Shown one piece after another: positions 1 to 5,049 of a DNA stretch of 5,049 nucleotides. The stretch comes from an uncultured Actinomycetes bacterium (GTDB lineage Bacteria; Actinomycetota; CALGFH01), in the NCBI GenBank assembly GCA_937881255.1, contig CALGFH010000040.1, positions 1 through 5,049 of the forward strand, written 5' to 3'. The position numbers and the translations under genes were made by a program. The first letter of the stretch is position 1; each line of letters opens with the position of its first letter. The notes under the pieces were generated by a model. The model did no database searches and was not told the DNA's origin. It was given only the letters and a program-made list of their open reading frames with translations.

Positions 1-1
1 G

Positions 2-52
2 GTGGCCGGCCGCCACGGCGTCAGGCCGGCCTTCGACCTCCCGGGCGCCTGA
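2..52 (+). CDS. Possible 3' end of a plus-strand gene converging on deoB (partial, unidentified)
   Basis: Reading from position 2, this frame gives sixteen codons (VAGRHGVRPAFDLPGA) and a TGA at 50-52. All sixteen third positions are G or C, as expected for coding sequence in this genome, while the other two plus-strand frames have several A/T third positions. This suggests the C-terminal tail of a gene that enters from the left and converges on deoB. The fragment is far too short to identify. The GTG at position 2 is probably internal, because the frame is open to the window edge. A short minus-strand gene start in the same stretch (GTG at 16-14) is a weaker alternative, as it has no well-spaced ribosome binding site. 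Confidence 0.4.
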   Translation: MAGRHGVRPAFDLPGA

Positions 53-82
53 GCGCCCCGAGGGCTCGGCGCGACCGCGCCG
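43..82. terminator. Two back-to-back GC hairpins between convergent gene ends (candidate bidirectional terminator)
   Basis: Two inverted repeats stand side by side. The first pairs GGGCGC (43-48) with GCGCCC (53-58) around a CTGA loop that contains the TGA of the putative plus-strand gene. The second pairs CGGCGC (67-72) with GCGCCG (77-82) around a GACC loop and lies just past the deoB stop at 89-91. Neither is followed by a T-tract, so they are not classic intrinsic terminators. T-poor hairpins at convergent junctions are, however, often proposed as terminators in high-GC actinobacteria. In sequence this GC-rich, short hairpins also arise by chance, so this is a candidate only. Confidence 0.4.
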
Positions 83-88
83 GAGGCG

Positions 89-1294
89 TCAGCGGAGGTC
101 GCTGGCCAAGGAGGTGCCGGGGCCGACCGGGGGCACGGCGAAGAGGTCGGCGATGGTGGTGCCGAGGTCGGCGAAGGTGGTGCGGTCGGCGAGCCGCCGG
201 CCGGAGGTGCCGCCGGGGCTGTAGGCGACCAGGGGGGTGAACTCGCGGGTGTGGTCGGTGCCGGGGGCGGTGGGGTCGCAGCCGTGGTCGGCGGTGATGA
301 AGAGCCAGTCGTCGGCGCCCAGCTCGGCCGTGACCTCGGGGAGGCGGGCGTCGAGACGCTCGAGGCAGCGGGCGTAGCCCTCGGCGTCGCGGCGGTGGCC
401 GTAGACCATGTCGAAGTCGACCAGGTTGGTGAACACGAAGGTCGCCTCGCCGGCCTCGCGGAGGAAGCGGACGGTGGCGTCGATCGAGGTCTCGTTGTCG
501 CCGGTGTGGTCGGAGCCGACCAGGCCGCGGCGGGAGAAGATGTCCTCGATCTTGCCGACCCCCATGGTGCGAACGCCGGCGGCCTCGAGGGCCTCGAGCA
601 CGGTCGGGCCGGCGGGCGGGAGGGCGAAGTCGCGCCGCTCCTTGGTGCGGGTGAACGACCCGGGGTCGCCGTCGAAGGGGCGGGCGATCACCCGGCCGAC
701 GGCGTGCTCGCCCTTCAGCAGGGCGCGGGCCTGCTCGCACCAGGCGTAGAGCTGGTCGAGCGGGACGACCCGCTTGTGGGTGGCGATCTGGAACACCGAG
801 TCGGCCGAGGTGTAGACGATCGGCTTGCCGGTCTCCAGGTGCTCGGAGCCGAGCTCCTTGATGATCTCGGTGCCCGAGGCGGGCTTGTTGCCGAGGACGC
901 CCCGGCCGGTGGCGTCGGCGAAGGCGTCGATCACCTCGGGCGGGAAGCCGTCGGGGTAGGTCGGGAAGGGCTGGTCGAGGACGACCCCCATCATCTCCCA
1001 GTGGCCGGTGGTGGTGTCCTTGCCGGCCGACCGCTCGGCCATGCGGCCGACCACGGCGGCGGCCGGGTCGACCGGCTCGACCCCGGCGATCCTGGTCAGC
1101 CGCCCGAACCCCCACGACCCCAGCGTCGGCAGGGCCAGCCCGCCGACCGCGGCGGCGGCGTGGCCGGCGGTGTCGGCCCCCTCGTCGCCGTAGTCGCCGG
1201 CGTCCGGCGCCTCCCCCACCCCGAGCGAGTCGCAGACCAGCAGCACCACCTTGCCCGGTCGCGGAAGCCCCGCGCCGGGAGCGGGGTCGGTCAC
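89..1294 (-). CDS. deoB: Phosphopentomutase DeoB
   Basis: This 401-residue protein is a full-length DeoB, a cytoplasmic Mn-dependent enzyme of the alkaline-phosphatase superfamily. It interconverts (deoxy)ribose 1-phosphate and 5-phosphate, feeding pentoses released by nucleoside phosphorylases into central metabolism. By comparison with the Bacillus cereus enzyme as I recall it, offset by nine residues, all key positions are present: metal ligand D22 in CDSLG, the phosphorylated threonine T94 in KDTTTGHWE, D165 in YTSADS, D295 and H300 in NLVDFDMVYGHRRD, D336-H337 in TADHG and H348 in GTDHTRE. The start is GTG at 1294, sharing four bases (GTGA) with the stop of the upstream zinc-finger gene, so translation is probably coupled. 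The ribosome binding site is weak (a GGGGG run). About ten residues precede the usual family start; no better start was found. The gene ends with TGA at 89-91. No nucleoside phosphorylase or deaminase gene is visible beside it. Confidence 0.97.
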   Translation of the reverse strand: MTDPAPGAGLPRPGKVVLLVCDSLGVGEAPDAGDYGDEGADTAGHAAAAVGGLALPTLGSWGFGRLTRIAGVEPVDPAAAVVGRMAERSAGKDTTTGHWEMMGVVLDQPFPTYPDGFPPEVIDAFADATGRGVLGNKPASGTEIIKELGSEHLETGKPIVYTSADSVFQIATHKRVVPLDQLYAWCEQARALLKGEHAVGRVIARPFDGDPGSFTRTKERRDFALPPAGPTVLEALEAAGVRTMGVGKIEDIFSRRGLVGSDHTGDNETSIDATVRFLREAGEATFVFTNLVDFDMVYGHRRDAEGYARCLERLDARLPEVTAELGADDWLFITADHGCDPTAPGTDHTREFTPLVAYSPGGTSGRRLADRTTFADLGTTIADLFAVPPVGPGTSLASDLR

Positions 1295-1647
1295 CGCGAC
1301 CCCCGCTGGCGCTTGCAGGTCATGCAGAGGCGGGCGGCCGGGAGGGCCTCGAGGCGCTCGTCGGGGATGGGCTGGCCGCAGCGTTCGCAGATGCCGTAGG
1401 TGCCGGCCACCATGCGGTCCAGCGCCTGCTCGACGTCGCGGAGGGTGTCGCGGAGGCTGCGGACCAGGGTGAGGAGGTTGGCGCGCTCGGCGGCGGCCTG
1501 GCCGGCGTCGGCGAAGCCCTCGTCCAGCTCCGGGTCCTCGATGCCCTCGGCGTCGCGGCGGGCCCCGAGGTCGTCGAGCTGGCGACGAACCTCGCCGCGC
1601 TCGGTCTCGAGCCGTTCCCGCAGCCGGTCAACGGTCTGCTGGTCCAT
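1291..1647 (-). CDS. DksA/TraR-family C4 zinc-finger protein
   Basis: This small protein of 118 residues has the DksA/TraR layout. A long charged helical region (about residues 1-80, probably a coiled coil) is followed by a four-cysteine zinc finger, C87-x2-C90 and C108-x2-C111, inside the family-typical GTYGICERCGQPIP and RLEALPAARLCMTCK. Family members bind in the RNA polymerase secondary channel or act as small transcription regulators. Actinobacterial versions are mostly uncharacterised, so a DksA-like role with ppGpp is inference. An acidic stretch in the middle (EDPELDEGFADAG, 37-49) may form the tip of the hairpin. The ATG at 1647 is supported by GGAGG six bases upstream. The stop overlaps the GTG start of deoB (GTGA), so the two genes are almost certainly translated from one message. 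It is too short to be full DksA (about 150 residues), and calling it dksA would overstate the match. Confidence 0.93.
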   Translation of the reverse strand: MDQQTVDRLRERLETERGEVRRQLDDLGARRDAEGIEDPELDEGFADAGQAAAERANLLTLVRSLRDTLRDVEQALDRMVAGTYGICERCGQPIPDERLEALPAARLCMTCKRQRGSR

Positions 1648-1653
1648 CCCGGT

Positions 1654-1658
1654 CCTCC
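1654..1658 (-). promoter_or_regulatory. Ribosome binding site of the zinc-finger gene
   Basis: On the minus strand GGAGG lies six bases before the ATG at 1647. It is the strongest Shine-Dalgarno match in this part of the window. It fixes the start of the zinc-finger gene downstream of the 18-bp tandem repeat, so the repeat is leader sequence and not coding. Confidence 0.75.
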
Positions 1659-1663
1659 GTCGC

Positions 1664-1699
1664 TCTTCCCCGCCGCGGCCGTCTTCCCCGCCGCGGCCG
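1664..1699. repeat. Perfect 18-bp tandem duplication in the leader of the zinc-finger gene
   Basis: The unit TCTTCCCCGCCGCGGCCG (plus strand) occurs at 1664-1681 and again, without any change, at 1682-1699. It sits just upstream of the ribosome binding site of the DksA/TraR-like gene. The right-hand copy plus its flank also forms an inverted repeat, CCCCG (1686-1690) with CGGGG (1698-1702) around a seven-base loop, so the leader RNA could fold there. Identity of the copies suggests a recent slippage duplication or selection for both. Confidence 0.9.
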
Positions 1700-1791
1700 G
1701 GGACGGCACGACGGTCGACTCTCGAGAGCAGGGGTTGCAGGCTACAGGATCAAACGGCCGCCGGGTGGGGTGCTCGTCGGGGATGTCCTGC
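1700..1791 (-). promoter_or_regulatory. Intergenic region between xerD and the zinc-finger gene; possible promoter
   Basis: The gap between the xerD stop (TAA, 1794-1792) and the zinc-finger start is 144 bases, of which this is the unrepeated part. It includes one of the least GC-rich short stretches of the window, about 1737-1757, reading on the minus strand as TTTGATCCTGTAGCCTGCAA. TAGCCT fits the loose TAnnnT pattern of actinobacterial -10 elements, but no good -35 box stands at the right distance. A 10-bp palindrome (CTCTCGAGAG, 1719-1728) lies downstream of it. No terminator with a T-tract follows xerD. A separate promoter for the zinc-finger and deoB pair is plausible but unproven. Confidence 0.3.
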
Positions 1792-2844
1792 TTATTCGCT
1801 GGGGGCGGCGTGGCGGGCTCTCGGGTGGGCGCGCAGGTAGACCTCGCGCAGCCGGTCCTGGGTGATCCGGGTGTAGACCTGGGTGGTGGCCAGGCTGGCG
1901 TGGCCGAGCAGCTCCTGGACGCTGCGGATGTCGGCCCCGCCGGCCAGCAGGTGGGTGGCGAACGAGTGGCGCAGGACGTGCGGGGAGACCACGGCCTCGA
2001 GCCCGGCGTGCCCGGCGTGGCGGCGCAGGATCTTCCAGCAGCCCTGCCGGGTCAGCCTGCTGCCCTGGGCGTTCAGGAACAGGGCCGCTCCCGAGCGCGG
2101 CCCGGCCAGCAGCGGGCGGGCCCGGACCAGGTAGCCCTCCAGGGCCCGGCGGGCCGAGCGGCCGATCGGGACCAGGCGCTCCTTGGCCCCCTTGCCGAAG
2201 GCCCGCACCGTGCCGTCCTCCAGGTCGAGGTCGTCGACGTCGAGAGCGGTGGCCTCGCTCACCCGCAGGCCGGCCGCGTACAGGGTCTCGAGCAGGGCCC
2301 GGTCGCGCAGGGCCAGCTGGTCGTGGCCGGCGATGGCCCCCAGCAGCGCCTCCACCTGCTCGACGGAGAGGGCCTTGGGCAGGCTGGCCGGCACCTTGGG
2401 GGTGCCGAGGTCGCGGGAGGGGTCGGCGCCGGCCAGCCGCTCGCGGACCAGGAAGCGGTGGAAGCCGCGGACCGCGGCCAGGCTCCTGGCCACGCTGGAG
2501 GCCCGGTAGCGGGTGCCCACCGGGGTGCTGCCGGCCCGGAGCGCGCCCAGGAAGGCGACCAGGTCGGGCTCACCCGCCTGGGCCGGGTCGTCGATCCCGG
2601 CCCCGGCCAGCCAGCCGGCGTAGCGGTGCAGGTCCCGGCGGTAGGCGCTCAGCGTGTTGGAGGCCAGCCCCCGCTCCACGGCCAGGTAGTCGAGGTAGCG
2701 GCGCACCGCCGCCCCGGCCACCGGCCCCACCGGCGCCGTCGGCACCCCGGCCGAGGCCAGCCCGGCCGAGGGGCCTCGCAGCGGGGGGTCGGACTCGCGG
2801 GCGCTGGCGTCGCGGGCGCTGGCGTCGACCACGTCGGCCGGCAT
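1792..2844 (-). CDS. xerD: Site-specific tyrosine recombinase XerD
   Basis: This 350-residue tyrosine recombinase resolves chromosome dimers at the dif site together with XerC and FtsK. An N-terminal SAM-like DNA-binding domain (about 45-135, RYLDYLAVERGLASNTLSAY) precedes the catalytic domain. All six catalytic positions are present: R194 (GLRVSEA), K218 (FGKGAKERLVP), H289 and R292 (SPHVLRHSFATHLL), H315 (LLGHASL) and Y324 (QVYTRI). The C-terminus REVYLRAHPRAR resembles actinobacterial XerD as I recall it, rather than XerC. The ATG at 2844 lies two bases after the ald stop with only a weak ribosome binding site, suggesting translational coupling. Residues 1-45 are an Ala/Ser/Gly/Pro-rich extension built partly from repeats. 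GTG codons at 2745, 2730, 2721 and 2706 are alternative starts that would give the usual length of about 300 residues. The extension keeps nearly all-G/C third positions, which favours it being coding. The gene ends in TAA. Confidence 0.95.
   Translation of the reverse strand: MPADVVDASARDASARESDPPLRGPSAGLASAGVPTAPVGPVAGAAVRRYLDYLAVERGLASNTLSAYRRDLHRYAGWLAGAGIDDPAQAGEPDLVAFLGALRAGSTPVGTRYRASSVARSLAAVRGFHRFLVRERLAGADPSRDLGTPKVPASLPKALSVEQVEALLGAIAGHDQLALRDRALLETLYAAGLRVSEATALDVDDLDLEDGTVRAFGKGAKERLVPIGRSARRALEGYLVRARPLLAGPRSGAALFLNAQGSRLTRQGCWKILRRHAGHAGLEAVVSPHVLRHSFATHLLAGGADIRSVQELLGHASLATTQVYTRITQDRLREVYLRAHPRARHAAPSE
2746..2824. repeat. 15-bp repeat units in the 5' end of xerD
   Basis: A perfect 15-bp tandem duplication, TCGCGGGCGCTGGCG, occupies 2795-2809 and 2810-2824 and gives the peptide DASARDASAR near the XerD N-terminus. 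A second pair with the same 15-bp period, CCCGGCCGAGG at 2746-2756 and 2761-2771, yields the repeated SAGLASAG. Both periods are multiples of three, so the reading frame is kept. They look like in-frame slippage expansions of a disordered leader. Confidence 0.8.
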
Positions 2845-2846
2845 CG

Positions 2847-3986
2847 CTATCGGGACGCCCCGTCGGCCAGGGCGGGGACGACCTCGGGGAGGGGGCGCCA
2901 GTCGAGGGCGTGGGCCTCGGCGACCTGCTGGTAGGTGAGCTCGCCGCGGTAGACGTTGATGCCCTTGGCCAGGGGCGCGTCGGACTTGACGGCCTCCTCG
3001 AGGCCGGCCGAGGCGATCTCGACCGCGTACGGCAGGGTGACGTTGGTGAGCGCGTAGGTCGAGGTGTGGGGCACCGCCCCGGGCATGTTGCCGACGCAGT
3101 AGTGGACCACCCCGTCGACCACGTAGGTCGGGTCGGAGTGGGTGGTGACGTGCGAGGTCTCGAAGCAGCCGCCCTGGTCGATCGAGATGTCGACCAGGAC
3201 CGCGCCCCGCTTCATCGCCCGGACGTGCTCGGCGGTGATCAGCCGGGGGGCCTTGGCCCCCGGGATCAGCACCGAGCCGATGATCAGGTCGGCGGCCAGG
3301 GCGATGTCCTCGATCGTCTGGCGGTTCGACATCAGGGTGACGATGCGGCCCTTGTGGATCTGGTCGACGTAGCGGAGCTTGTCGACGTTCTTGTCCAGCA
3401 GGGTGACCTCGGCCTCCATGCCCTGGGCGATCCAGGCGGCGTTCTGGCCGGCCATGCCCCCGCCCAGCACCAGCACCTTGGCCGCGGCCACGCCCGAGAC
3501 GCCGCCCATCAGCACCCCGCGCCCGCCCGACTCGCGCTCCAGCAGATGCGCCCCGACCTGGGGGGCCATGCGGCCCGCGACCTCGCTCATGGGCGCCAGC
3601 AGGGGCAGCCGGCCGTCCGACAGCTCGACCGTCTCGTAGGCGACGGCGGTGGTCCCGCTCTCCAGCAGGGCCTCGGTGACCTCGCGGCTGGCGGCCAGGT
3701 GCAGGTAGGTGAACAGCACCTGGTCCTTCTGGAGCCGGTGGAACTCCTCGGGGACGGGCTCCTTCACCTTGAGGATGAGGTCGGCCTCGGCCCACACCTC
3801 GTCGGCGGTGTCGAGCACGGTCGCCCCGGACTTCTCGAACTCCAGATCGGTGATGGAGCTGCCCAGCCCGGCACCCTGCTCGACCAGCACCCGGTGACCG
3901 GCGTCGGTCAGCTCGCGGACGCCGACCGGCGTGATCGCGACCCGGTACTCGTGGTCCTTGAGCTCCCGCGGGATGCCAACGTCCAT
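2847..3986 (-). CDS. ald: Alanine dehydrogenase
   Basis: This 379-residue protein is a complete alanine dehydrogenase, the cytoplasmic NAD-dependent enzyme, usually hexameric, that interconverts L-alanine with pyruvate and ammonia. It links amino-acid use to central carbon and NADH balance. Numbering matches that of the Mycobacterium tuberculosis enzyme as I recall it: substrate-binding R15 (EYRVAITP) and K75 (KVKEP), catalytic H96 (FTYLHLAA) and D270 (VDISIDQGG). The Rossmann dinucleotide motif GGGMAG is at 175-180, with D198 at the end of the second strand to bind the NAD ribose. The N-terminal MDVGIPRELKDHEYR is a family hallmark. The ATG at 3986 has GAAAGG eight bases upstream. The gene ends in TAG, two bases before the xerD start. 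In some actinobacteria ald is induced by alanine or low oxygen through a divergent regulator; no such regulator is present here. Pyridine-nucleotide transhydrogenase alpha subunit is the related alternative, but length and motifs favour Ald. Confidence 0.97.
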   Translation of the reverse strand: MDVGIPRELKDHEYRVAITPVGVRELTDAGHRVLVEQGAGLGSSITDLEFEKSGATVLDTADEVWAEADLILKVKEPVPEEFHRLQKDQVLFTYLHLAASREVTEALLESGTTAVAYETVELSDGRLPLLAPMSEVAGRMAPQVGAHLLERESGGRGVLMGGVSGVAAAKVLVLGGGMAGQNAAWIAQGMEAEVTLLDKNVDKLRYVDQIHKGRIVTLMSNRQTIEDIALAADLIIGSVLIPGAKAPRLITAEHVRAMKRGAVLVDISIDQGGCFETSHVTTHSDPTYVVDGVVHYCVGNMPGAVPHTSTYALTNVTLPYAVEIASAGLEEAVKSDAPLAKGINVYRGELTYQQVAEAHALDWRPLPEVVPALADGASR

Positions 3987-3994
3987 GGTCGCCG

Positions 3995-4000
3995 CCTTTC
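3995..4000 (-). promoter_or_regulatory. Ribosome binding site of ald
   Basis: GAAAGG on the minus strand ends eight bases before the ATG at 3986. It supports that start, which also gives the expected N-terminus of the enzyme. Confidence 0.65.
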
Positions 4001-4037
4001 GCTCGTCCCGGCCCCACCGTCGGGCCCGGGCAGGCCA

Positions 4038-4043
4038 AGTCTA
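4038..4043 (-). promoter_or_regulatory. Candidate -10 element upstream of ald
   Basis: The 118-bp gap between the NUDIX stop and ald contains TAGACT on the minus strand, fitting the TAnnnT pattern of actinobacterial -10 boxes. The hexamer 17 bases upstream (CTGCCC) matches the -35 consensus at only three positions. If it is used, the message would begin about 45 bases before the ald ATG. No operator-like palindrome or riboswitch fold was recognised in the gap, and no clear terminator follows the NUDIX gene. Confidence 0.35.
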
Positions 4044-4104
4044 CGAGACGGCGGGCGCCAGGGCAGGCACTTCGGCACGAGCGGTGGCCGCCGGGCCGCC
4101 GATC

Positions 4105-4731
4105 TCAGCCGGGCCGGCCGGCGGCGCGGCGGGCGGGGGCGTCCGGTGGCGGGCGGTCCGCCTGGTCAGGCGCCCACGACCCGGCCAGCTTGAGCCCGTA
4201 CAGGCCGAGCGCGACCAGCGTCTTGGCGTCCCCGGGAGGGCCGGCGGCCCGCCGCAGCGCCTCCTCGAACGGCACCCGCACCACCTCGATGCCCTGCTCC
4301 TCCCAGTCGGCCGCGGGGGCGTCGCCCTCGATCGGGGTGACGCCCTCGGCCAGGTACAGGTCGAGCACCTCGTCGCTCCACCCGGGCGTGGTGTAGAAGC
4401 TGGCCAGGAAGGTCAGGGTGCCGCCCTCGACCCGCAGCTCCTCGGCCAGCTCGCGGCGGAGCGCGTCCTCCACCGCCTCGCCGTCGACGTCGTACTTGCC
4501 GGCGGCGACCTCCAGCACCCTGGCCCCGACGGCGTGGCGCCACTGGTCGACCAGGACGACCATGCCGTCGTCGTCGACCACCAGGGCGGCCACGGCCCCG
4601 TTGTGCTCGACCACCTCGCGGTCGCCGGTCTGGCCGTCGTCGTCGACGATCCGGTCGACCCGCACCGTGACCACCTTGCCCTTGAACGGCCGCCGGGTCT
4701 CGACGATCCGGAACGGCGCGGCCTGGTTCAC
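4105..4731 (-). CDS. NUDIX hydrolase, ADP-ribose pyrophosphatase type
   Basis: This protein of 208 residues (221 from the alternative GTG at 4770) belongs to the NUDIX family. Its subgroup hydrolyses ADP-ribose or similar nucleoside-diphosphate sugars to AMP and a sugar phosphate. In 221-residue numbering the Nudix box spans G91 to V114, with E98 and the metal-binding E107, E110 and E111 in RRELAEEL. The box has one extra residue between G and E (GKYDVDGE), and the usual late glycine is arginine (R113). QWRHAVG (76-82) and TPGWSDE with P129 about 15 residues after the box are typical of ADP-ribose pyrophosphatases. I chose GTG at 4731 because GGAGG lies nine bases upstream; GTG at 4770 has no ribosome binding site but sits only four bases after the upstream stop. 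The tail after residue 200 is Pro/Arg/Ala-rich and probably disordered. Actinobacterial homologues commonly follow pyrG. The exact substrate is not known. Confidence 0.9.
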   Translation of the reverse strand: MNQAAPFRIVETRRPFKGKVVTVRVDRIVDDDGQTGDREVVEHNGAVAALVVDDDGMVVLVDQWRHAVGARVLEVAAGKYDVDGEAVEDALRRELAEELRVEGGTLTFLASFYTTPGWSDEVLDLYLAEGVTPIEGDAPAADWEEQGIEVVRVPFEEALRRAAGPPGDAKTLVALGLYGLKLAGSWAPDQADRPPPDAPARRAAGRPG

Positions 4732-4740
4732 CGGGGCACC

Positions 4741-4745
4741 CCTCC
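4741..4745 (-). promoter_or_regulatory. Ribosome binding site deciding the NUDIX start
   Basis: GGAGG on the minus strand precedes the GTG at 4731 by nine bases. The upstream candidate GTG at 4770 has nothing similar. This favours the shorter protein and leaves a 43-base gap after the upstream gene's stop. Confidence 0.5.
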
Positions 4746-4774
4746 GGGGTTCCCCGGACCCCTCCGTCACGGGC

Positions 4775-5049
4775 TCACGGGCGCCCGGGCTCGCCGGCGG
4801 TGACCGGTCCGGCCGGGACCGGCGGGTCGTCGTCGTGGCGGACCGGGTCGGCCAGCCCGTCGCTGCGCAGGTCCACGGTGGCCGGCGGCTCGATGGGCGC
4901 GGTCGGCGGCGCCAGGTCGGCCGCGCCGGCCCCGCTCGGCGCCGCGGACGTCGCCGGCATGGCCGGGGCCGGTGCGCCGCCGAACCGTTCCGCCCGCCCT
5001 GGGAGCGGGTTGGCGTCGACGATCGGCACCCGCGGGACGGCGGGCGCCT
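4775..5049 (-). CDS. 3' end of an unidentified gene with a Pro/Ala-rich C-terminal tail (possibly pyrG by position)
   Basis: This frame is open to the window edge and ends in TGA at 4777-4775. Its third positions are almost all G or C, so it is real coding sequence. The visible 90 residues start with APAVPRVPIVDANPLPGRAERF and continue as an Ala/Pro/Gly/Asp-rich, probably disordered tail with no recognisable domain, cysteine motif or membrane segment. The GTG at 5029 is probably an internal valine and not a start, because coding character continues upstream of it. In many actinobacteria the gene directly before this NUDIX hydrolase is pyrG (CTP synthase), so this could be a C-terminal extension of that enzyme. 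Nothing in the visible residues proves it. Confidence 0.7.
   Translation of the reverse strand, partial: APAVPRVPIVDANPLPGRAERFGGAPAPAMPATSAAPSGAGAADLAPPTAPIEPPATVDLRSDGLADPVRHDDDPPVPAGPVTAGEPGRP

Noticed and set aside
21..1115. Minus-strand frame of 364 codons overlapping deoB
   Set aside because: It is an out-of-frame shadow of deoB with an extreme Arg/Pro/Gly composition and no recognisable domain.
251..1399. Long plus-strand open frame of 382 codons opposite deoB
   Set aside because: It is antisense to a certain gene, and its Gly/Val/Ala/Asp-rich composition is typical of a shadow frame. The same applies to the plus-strand frames at 1735-2934, 2910-4193 and 3931-4803.
1320..1709. Alternative minus-strand frame of 129 codons running through the tandem repeat into the zinc-finger gene
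   Set aside because: It overlaps the zinc-finger gene out of frame, is Ser/Pro/Ala-rich, and lacks the ribosome binding site that the real ATG at 1647 has.
1719..1728. 10-bp palindrome CTCTCGAGAG as an operator or dif-like site
   Set aside because: It is short, single, and does not resemble the 28-bp dif organisation with an AT-rich centre. No regulator gene lies next to it, so no function is claimed.
1792..2844. XerD as the integrase of a mobile element
   Set aside because: The sequence matches the housekeeping XerD type, it sits among core genes, and no tRNA, attachment repeats or phage genes are visible.
1792..4038. A single 748-codon minus-strand open frame spanning ald and xerD
   Set aside because: Only its last 350 codons are XerD. 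The upstream part is a different frame across ald, which is clearly coding with all its active-site residues. The long frame is open only because stop codons are rare at this GC content.
1..5049. tRNA, rRNA, riboswitch or CRISPR structures
   Set aside because: No cloverleaf with a TTCGA-type arm, no regularly spaced repeats and no known riboswitch core were seen. The gaps are only 36 to 144 bases long.

Overview
The window is a stretch of very GC-rich bacterial chromosome with almost exclusively G/C third codon positions. Its gene set and order point to a high-GC Actinomycetota member or a close relative. The order NUDIX hydrolase, alanine dehydrogenase, XerD resembles the segment that usually follows pyrG in actinobacteria. 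The exact lineage cannot be read from the sequence.

All five complete genes lie on the minus strand, so transcription runs right to left. From the right: (1) the 3' end of a larger gene that enters from beyond the window and ends at 4775 in a Pro/Ala-rich tail; by synteny it could be pyrG, but no diagnostic residues are visible. (2) An ADP-ribose-pyrophosphatase-type NUDIX hydrolase (4105-4731, or to 4770 with the alternative GTG start). (3) After a 118-bp gap with a possible -10 element and a good ribosome binding site, alanine dehydrogenase (2847-3986). (4) Two bases past its stop, the XerD tyrosine recombinase (1792-2844), which has a low-complexity N-terminal extension. (5) After a 144-bp gap holding a perfect 18-bp tandem duplication, a small DksA/TraR-type C4 zinc-finger protein (1291-1647). 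(6) Overlapping its stop by four bases, phosphopentomutase DeoB (89-1294). At the far left, positions 2-52 look like the last codons of a plus-strand gene converging on deoB. Two back-to-back GC hairpins (43-82) span the junction and could end transcription from both sides.

Functionally the window is core metabolism and chromosome maintenance: nucleotide-sugar clean-up (NUDIX), alanine/pyruvate interconversion (Ald), chromosome dimer resolution (XerD), a small zinc-finger regulator, and pentose-phosphate salvage from nucleosides (DeoB). Catalytic residues are intact in Ald, XerD and DeoB, and the metal-binding glutamates are intact in the NUDIX protein. No mobile element, CRISPR array, RNA gene or defence system was seen. 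The points worth a second look are small: tight coupling of ald with xerD and of the zinc-finger gene with deoB, the duplicated leader of the zinc-finger gene, the repeat-built XerD N-terminus, and the NUDIX start and motif variant. I found no convincing undescribed system.
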